DNA of 9,909 nt from assembly GCA_009778355.1 (NCBI GenBank), contig WRJY01000270.1:1-9909 (forward strand). The letters are read 5' to 3'. Source of the stretch: Desulfovibrionaceae bacterium. GTDB lineage: Bacteria > Pseudomonadota > Gammaproteobacteria > Burkholderiales > Burkholderiaceae_C. The stretch's first letter is position 1, and each line of letters begins with the position of its first letter. The notes under the pieces are model-generated. The model did not search any database. It worked only from the letters and a program-made list of their open reading frames with translations, and was not told the origin of the DNA. Below are positions 6,331 through 9,909 of this stretch, piece by piece. The translations under genes were made by a program, and so were the position numbers.

Positions 6331-6392
6331 GGTTGAAGTCGTTCGCGCCTGTCCGATGAGCGCAAGGCCCTATTTTGCTCGAGAAATGATGC

Positions 6393-7463
6393 TTACCGAG
6401 GCAGGTGCGCGCGCACGCCCTCCACCAGCCAGTCCATGCCCAGAATCTGCTCGTCGCTCAATGCCTGGCCCCTGGCGACGCGCAGCACGCCGGCGCTGTC
6501 GCTGACCGGGCCGCCAAACGGCTGCAAGCGGCCAGTAGCCAGGTCGCGCTGCCGCGCCAGCACTTCGCTGCGCACGGCTTGGGGCACTTTGGGGCCGAAG
6601 GCTTCGACGCGCACCATGCCTTCCTTCACGCCGCCCCACAGGTTGCCGCTGGCCCAGGTGCCGTCCAGAACTTGCCTGACGCGGCGGGTGTAGTAGTCGC
6701 CCCACTGGTGGGTAACGGCAGCGATCTGCGCACGCGGCGCCACACTGCGCATGTCGCAGTGATAGGCCACGGCCAGCGCGCCGCGCTCCTCGGCGGCGGC
6801 CATGACGGCGGTCGATCCGGTGTGGAAGGCCAGCACGTCGGCGCCTTGGTTCAACAAGGTCATGGCGGCTTCGCGCTCGCGCGCCGGGTCGAACCATTCG
6901 TTCAGCCAAAGCACCCGCACCTCGGCCCGGGGGTTGACGCTGCGCATGCCCAGCGTGAAGGCGTTGATGCCTTGCAGCACCTCGGGAATCGGAAAGCCCG
7001 CCACGTAACCGGCCTGGTTGCTGCGCGTCATGCGGCCTGCGGCGACGCCGGCCAGGTAGCGGCCCTCGTAATAGCGCGCGTTGGCCGTGGCCACGTTGGG
7101 CATCTGCTTGATGCCGGTGATGGACTCGAACTTGACTTGGGGAAAATCGCGCGCCACCTTCAGCGTCGGTTCCATGTAGCCAAAGCTGGGGGTGAAGATG
7201 ATCTGGTTGCCCTGCCGCGCCAGATCGCGGATCACGCGCTCGGCGTCGGCGCCTTCGGGTACGTTCTCGACGTAAGTGGTCCGCACCCGGTTGCCCAGCG
7301 CCTGCTGGGCCGCGCGGCGGCCCTGATCGTGCTGCTGCGTCCAGCCGGCATCGGTAAGGGGCGTGACGTACACCCAGGCAGCCTTGACGGGCAGGGGCGG
7401 TTGGGCGAAAGCGGGTAAGGACAAGCAGGCCGCCGCGAGCGCGGCAGCGAGGTTTTTGTACAT
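6393..7463 (-). CDS. BMP/PnrA-family substrate-binding protein, secreted paralog
   Basis: The 356-residue protein belongs to the Bmp/PnrA/Med family of periplasmic binding proteins, whose characterised members bind purine nucleosides for ABC uptake. A signal peptide is clear (about residues 1-20, positive start, hydrophobic core, AFA then Q). Cys13 within it is not in a good lipobox, so this is probably a soluble periplasmic protein. The mature part has VKAAWVYVTPLTDAGW at the first strand and helix, VPEGADAERVIRDLA, FTPSFGYMEPTLKVA, YYEGRYLAGVAAG, GFPIPEV and GADVLAFHTGS. It is clearly a paralog of the next gene upstream (7644-8810), sharing VPEGADAERV, FGYMEP and PIPEV at matching places. 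The start ATG 7463 has AGAGG 6 bases upstream. No permease or ATPase gene is in the window. The ligand is unknown. Confidence 0.93.
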   Translation of the reverse strand: MYKNLAAALAAACLSLPAFAQPPLPVKAAWVYVTPLTDAGWTQQHDQGRRAAQQALGNRVRTTYVENVPEGADAERVIRDLARQGNQIIFTPSFGYMEPTLKVARDFPQVKFESITGIKQMPNVATANARYYEGRYLAGVAAGRMTRSNQAGYVAGFPIPEVLQGINAFTLGMRSVNPRAEVRVLWLNEWFDPAREREAAMTLLNQGADVLAFHTGSTAVMAAAEERGALAVAYHCDMRSVAPRAQIAAVTHQWGDYYTRRVRQVLDGTWASGNLWGGVKEGMVRVEAFGPKVPQAVRSEVLARQRDLATGRLQPFGGPVSDSAGVLRVARGQALSDEQILGMDWLVEGVRAHLPR

Positions 7464-7497
7464 GGTGTGCCTCTACATGGCCCCAACAAACACAACA

Positions 7498-7526
7498 CGC
7501 GGCACCCTGGAGCGGAGGGTGCCGCG
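7498..7526 (-). other. Strong hairpin between the two BMP-family genes (terminator or leader structure)
   Basis: Eleven perfect pairs, CGCGGCACCCT (7498-7508) with AGGGTGCCGCG (7516-7526), enclose a 7-base loop. On the minus strand it is followed by TGTTGTGTTTGTTGG and then, 35 bases on, the ATG at 7463. It is either a weak terminator for the upstream lipoprotein gene or a hairpin in the leader of the downstream gene. Confidence 0.6.
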
Positions 7527-7643
7527 CGAATGGTGATTGTCCCACGGCGCCAGCCGGGCCGTAGGCACAGGGTTTTCAAAAGCGAGGGCAACGCCAGTCG
7601 GGCTGTCCGGCAGGCGCCGCCGCAACGGTTGCGGGCGCGCCGT

Positions 7644-8810
<1,167 letters not shown>

Positions 8811-8853
8811 GGACATGACCTTTCTGAAAAACTGTGAATGCCGTTTCGCCCGA

Positions 8854-8885
8854 GATTGTCCACCCGGGCGGACAATCAGTTTTTT
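8854..8885 (+). promoter_or_regulatory. 24-bp dyad followed by six T in the gloA upstream region
   Basis: GATTGTCC (8854-8861) and GGACAATC (8870-8877) are perfect inverted arms around a CCCGGG core (8863-8868); only one opposed pair, 8862/8869, mismatches. Six T follow at 8880-8885, then the gloA ribosome site. It reads as an intrinsic terminator placed before gloA, which would make it an attenuator, or as an operator between divergent genes. Each arm also holds a GACAAT hexamer that could be a -10 box for the gene it faces. Confidence 0.6.
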
Positions 8886-8890
8886 ACCTT

Positions 8891-8894
8891 GGAG
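8891..8894 (+). promoter_or_regulatory. Shine-Dalgarno sequence that decides the gloA start
   Basis: GGAG lies 8 bases before ATG 8903. It selects that start over the in-frame ATG at 8834, which lies upstream of the dyad. Confidence 0.75.
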
Positions 8895-8902
8895 ACATCA
8901 TC

Positions 8903-9319
8903 ATGCGACTTCTGCACACCATGCTGCGCGTCGGCGACTTGCAGCGTTCGATCGACTTTTACACCCGCGTGCTGGGCATGACCCTGCTGCGCACCAGCGA
9001 GAACCCGGAATACAGGTACAGCCTGGCCTTCGTCGGCTACGGCCACGGCAACCCCGATCAGGCCGAAATCGAGTTGACCTACAACTGGGGGGCCGACCGC
9101 TACGACCTGGGCACCGCCTACGGCCACATCGCCCTGGGCGTGCCTGACGTTCGCGCCGCCTGCGAAAAAATCCGCGCCGCCGGCGGCAACGTCACGCGCG
9201 AGCCCGGTCCGGTCAAGGGCGGCGTCACCGTGATCGCCTTCGTCACCGACCCGGACGGCTACAAGATCGAACTGATCGAGCGCAAGGACGACGCCGGCGC
9301 GGGGCTGGGCCTACGCTGA
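8903..9319 (+). CDS. gloA: Lactoylglutathione lyase (glyoxalase I)
   Basis: GloA isomerises the hemithioacetal of methylglyoxal and glutathione to S-lactoylglutathione, the first step of methylglyoxal detoxification. The 138-residue product follows E. coli GloA closely along its length (MRLLHTMLRVGDLQRSIDFY, TSENPEYRYSLAFVGYG, IELTYNWG, GPVKGG, DPDGYKIELIE). Metal ligands His5, Glu56, His74 and Glu122 of the E. coli enzyme correspond to His5, Glu57, His75 and Glu123, so the site is complete. The length fits the short, Ni-type bacterial class rather than the longer Zn-type; that is family knowledge. ATG 8903 is chosen over ATG 8834 because the family N-terminus begins exactly there and GGAG is 8 bases upstream. 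It is divergent from the BMP-family lipoprotein gene. An aldo/keto reductase gene follows 96 bases downstream on the same strand. Confidence 0.97.
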   Translation: MRLLHTMLRVGDLQRSIDFYTRVLGMTLLRTSENPEYRYSLAFVGYGHGNPDQAEIELTYNWGADRYDLGTAYGHIALGVPDVRAACEKIRAAGGNVTREPGPVKGGVTVIAFVTDPDGYKIELIERKDDAGAGLGLR

Positions 9320-9415
9320 GCAGCGCCTGGCATCCACTGCCTTGCGGGCGTCATGAAAATAGTGTAAACAGACGCTGGCCCGCCGTGTCCATTGACCTGC
9401 GAAAGTCGCGCCCCC

Positions 9416-9909
<494 letters not shown>

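Noticed and set aside
7620..7634. Hairpin CCGCAA/TTGCGG just after the lipoprotein stop as a terminator
   Set aside because: The stem has only six pairs and there is no T-run after it on the minus strand.
8834..8902. Earlier gloA start at ATG 8834
   Set aside because: It would add 23 residues absent from the family and translate through the dyad and T-run; the GGAG site and family N-terminus fit ATG 8903.

Overview
The window is GC-rich chromosomal DNA. Gene content, protein sequences and codon use (G/C at nearly every third position) point to a betaproteobacterium of the order Burkholderiales, most like the Comamonadaceae. That placement is inferred from recognisable families, not from a search. 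Coding density is high and the genes are mostly core housekeeping functions. There is no rRNA, tRNA, CRISPR array, transposase or integrase. No stretch over 300 bases lacks a gene; the longest gap is 219 bases (5539-5757).

Layout from the left: (1) the 3' two thirds of glnE, the glutamine synthetase adenylyltransferase/deadenylylase, cut by the left edge and carrying an in-frame insert of hairpin repeats; (2) a convergent YiiM-like MOSC-domain gene; (3) divergent from it, a tightly overlapping lipopolysaccharide cluster kdsD-kdsC-lptC (Kdo synthesis, then LPS transport); (4) converging on lptC across a hairpin terminator, a glycine-rich RRM RNA-binding protein gene with a long leader; (5) dcd (dCTP deaminase); (6) two tandem paralogous BMP/PnrA-family substrate-binding proteins, the upstream one a lipoprotein and the downstream one with an ordinary signal peptide; (7) divergent from these, gloA (glyoxalase I); (8) the start of an aldo/keto reductase gene cut by the right edge.

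The Kdo/LPS genes act together: KdsD makes arabinose 5-phosphate, KdsC dephosphorylates Kdo 8-phosphate, and LptC is the inner-membrane anchor of the Lpt bridge. The usual next genes lptA and lptB are not here. The cluster stops after lptC, whose C-terminus has an unusual basic tail. The two BMP proteins probably bind nucleoside-like ligands, but no ABC permease or ATPase gene accompanies them. gloA and the aldo/keto reductase are both plausible aldehyde-detoxification functions.

I see no wholly new multi-gene system. The most unusual features are the composite palindromic repeat inside the glnE reading frame, the dyad plus T-run in the gloA leader, and the broken kds/lpt gene order.
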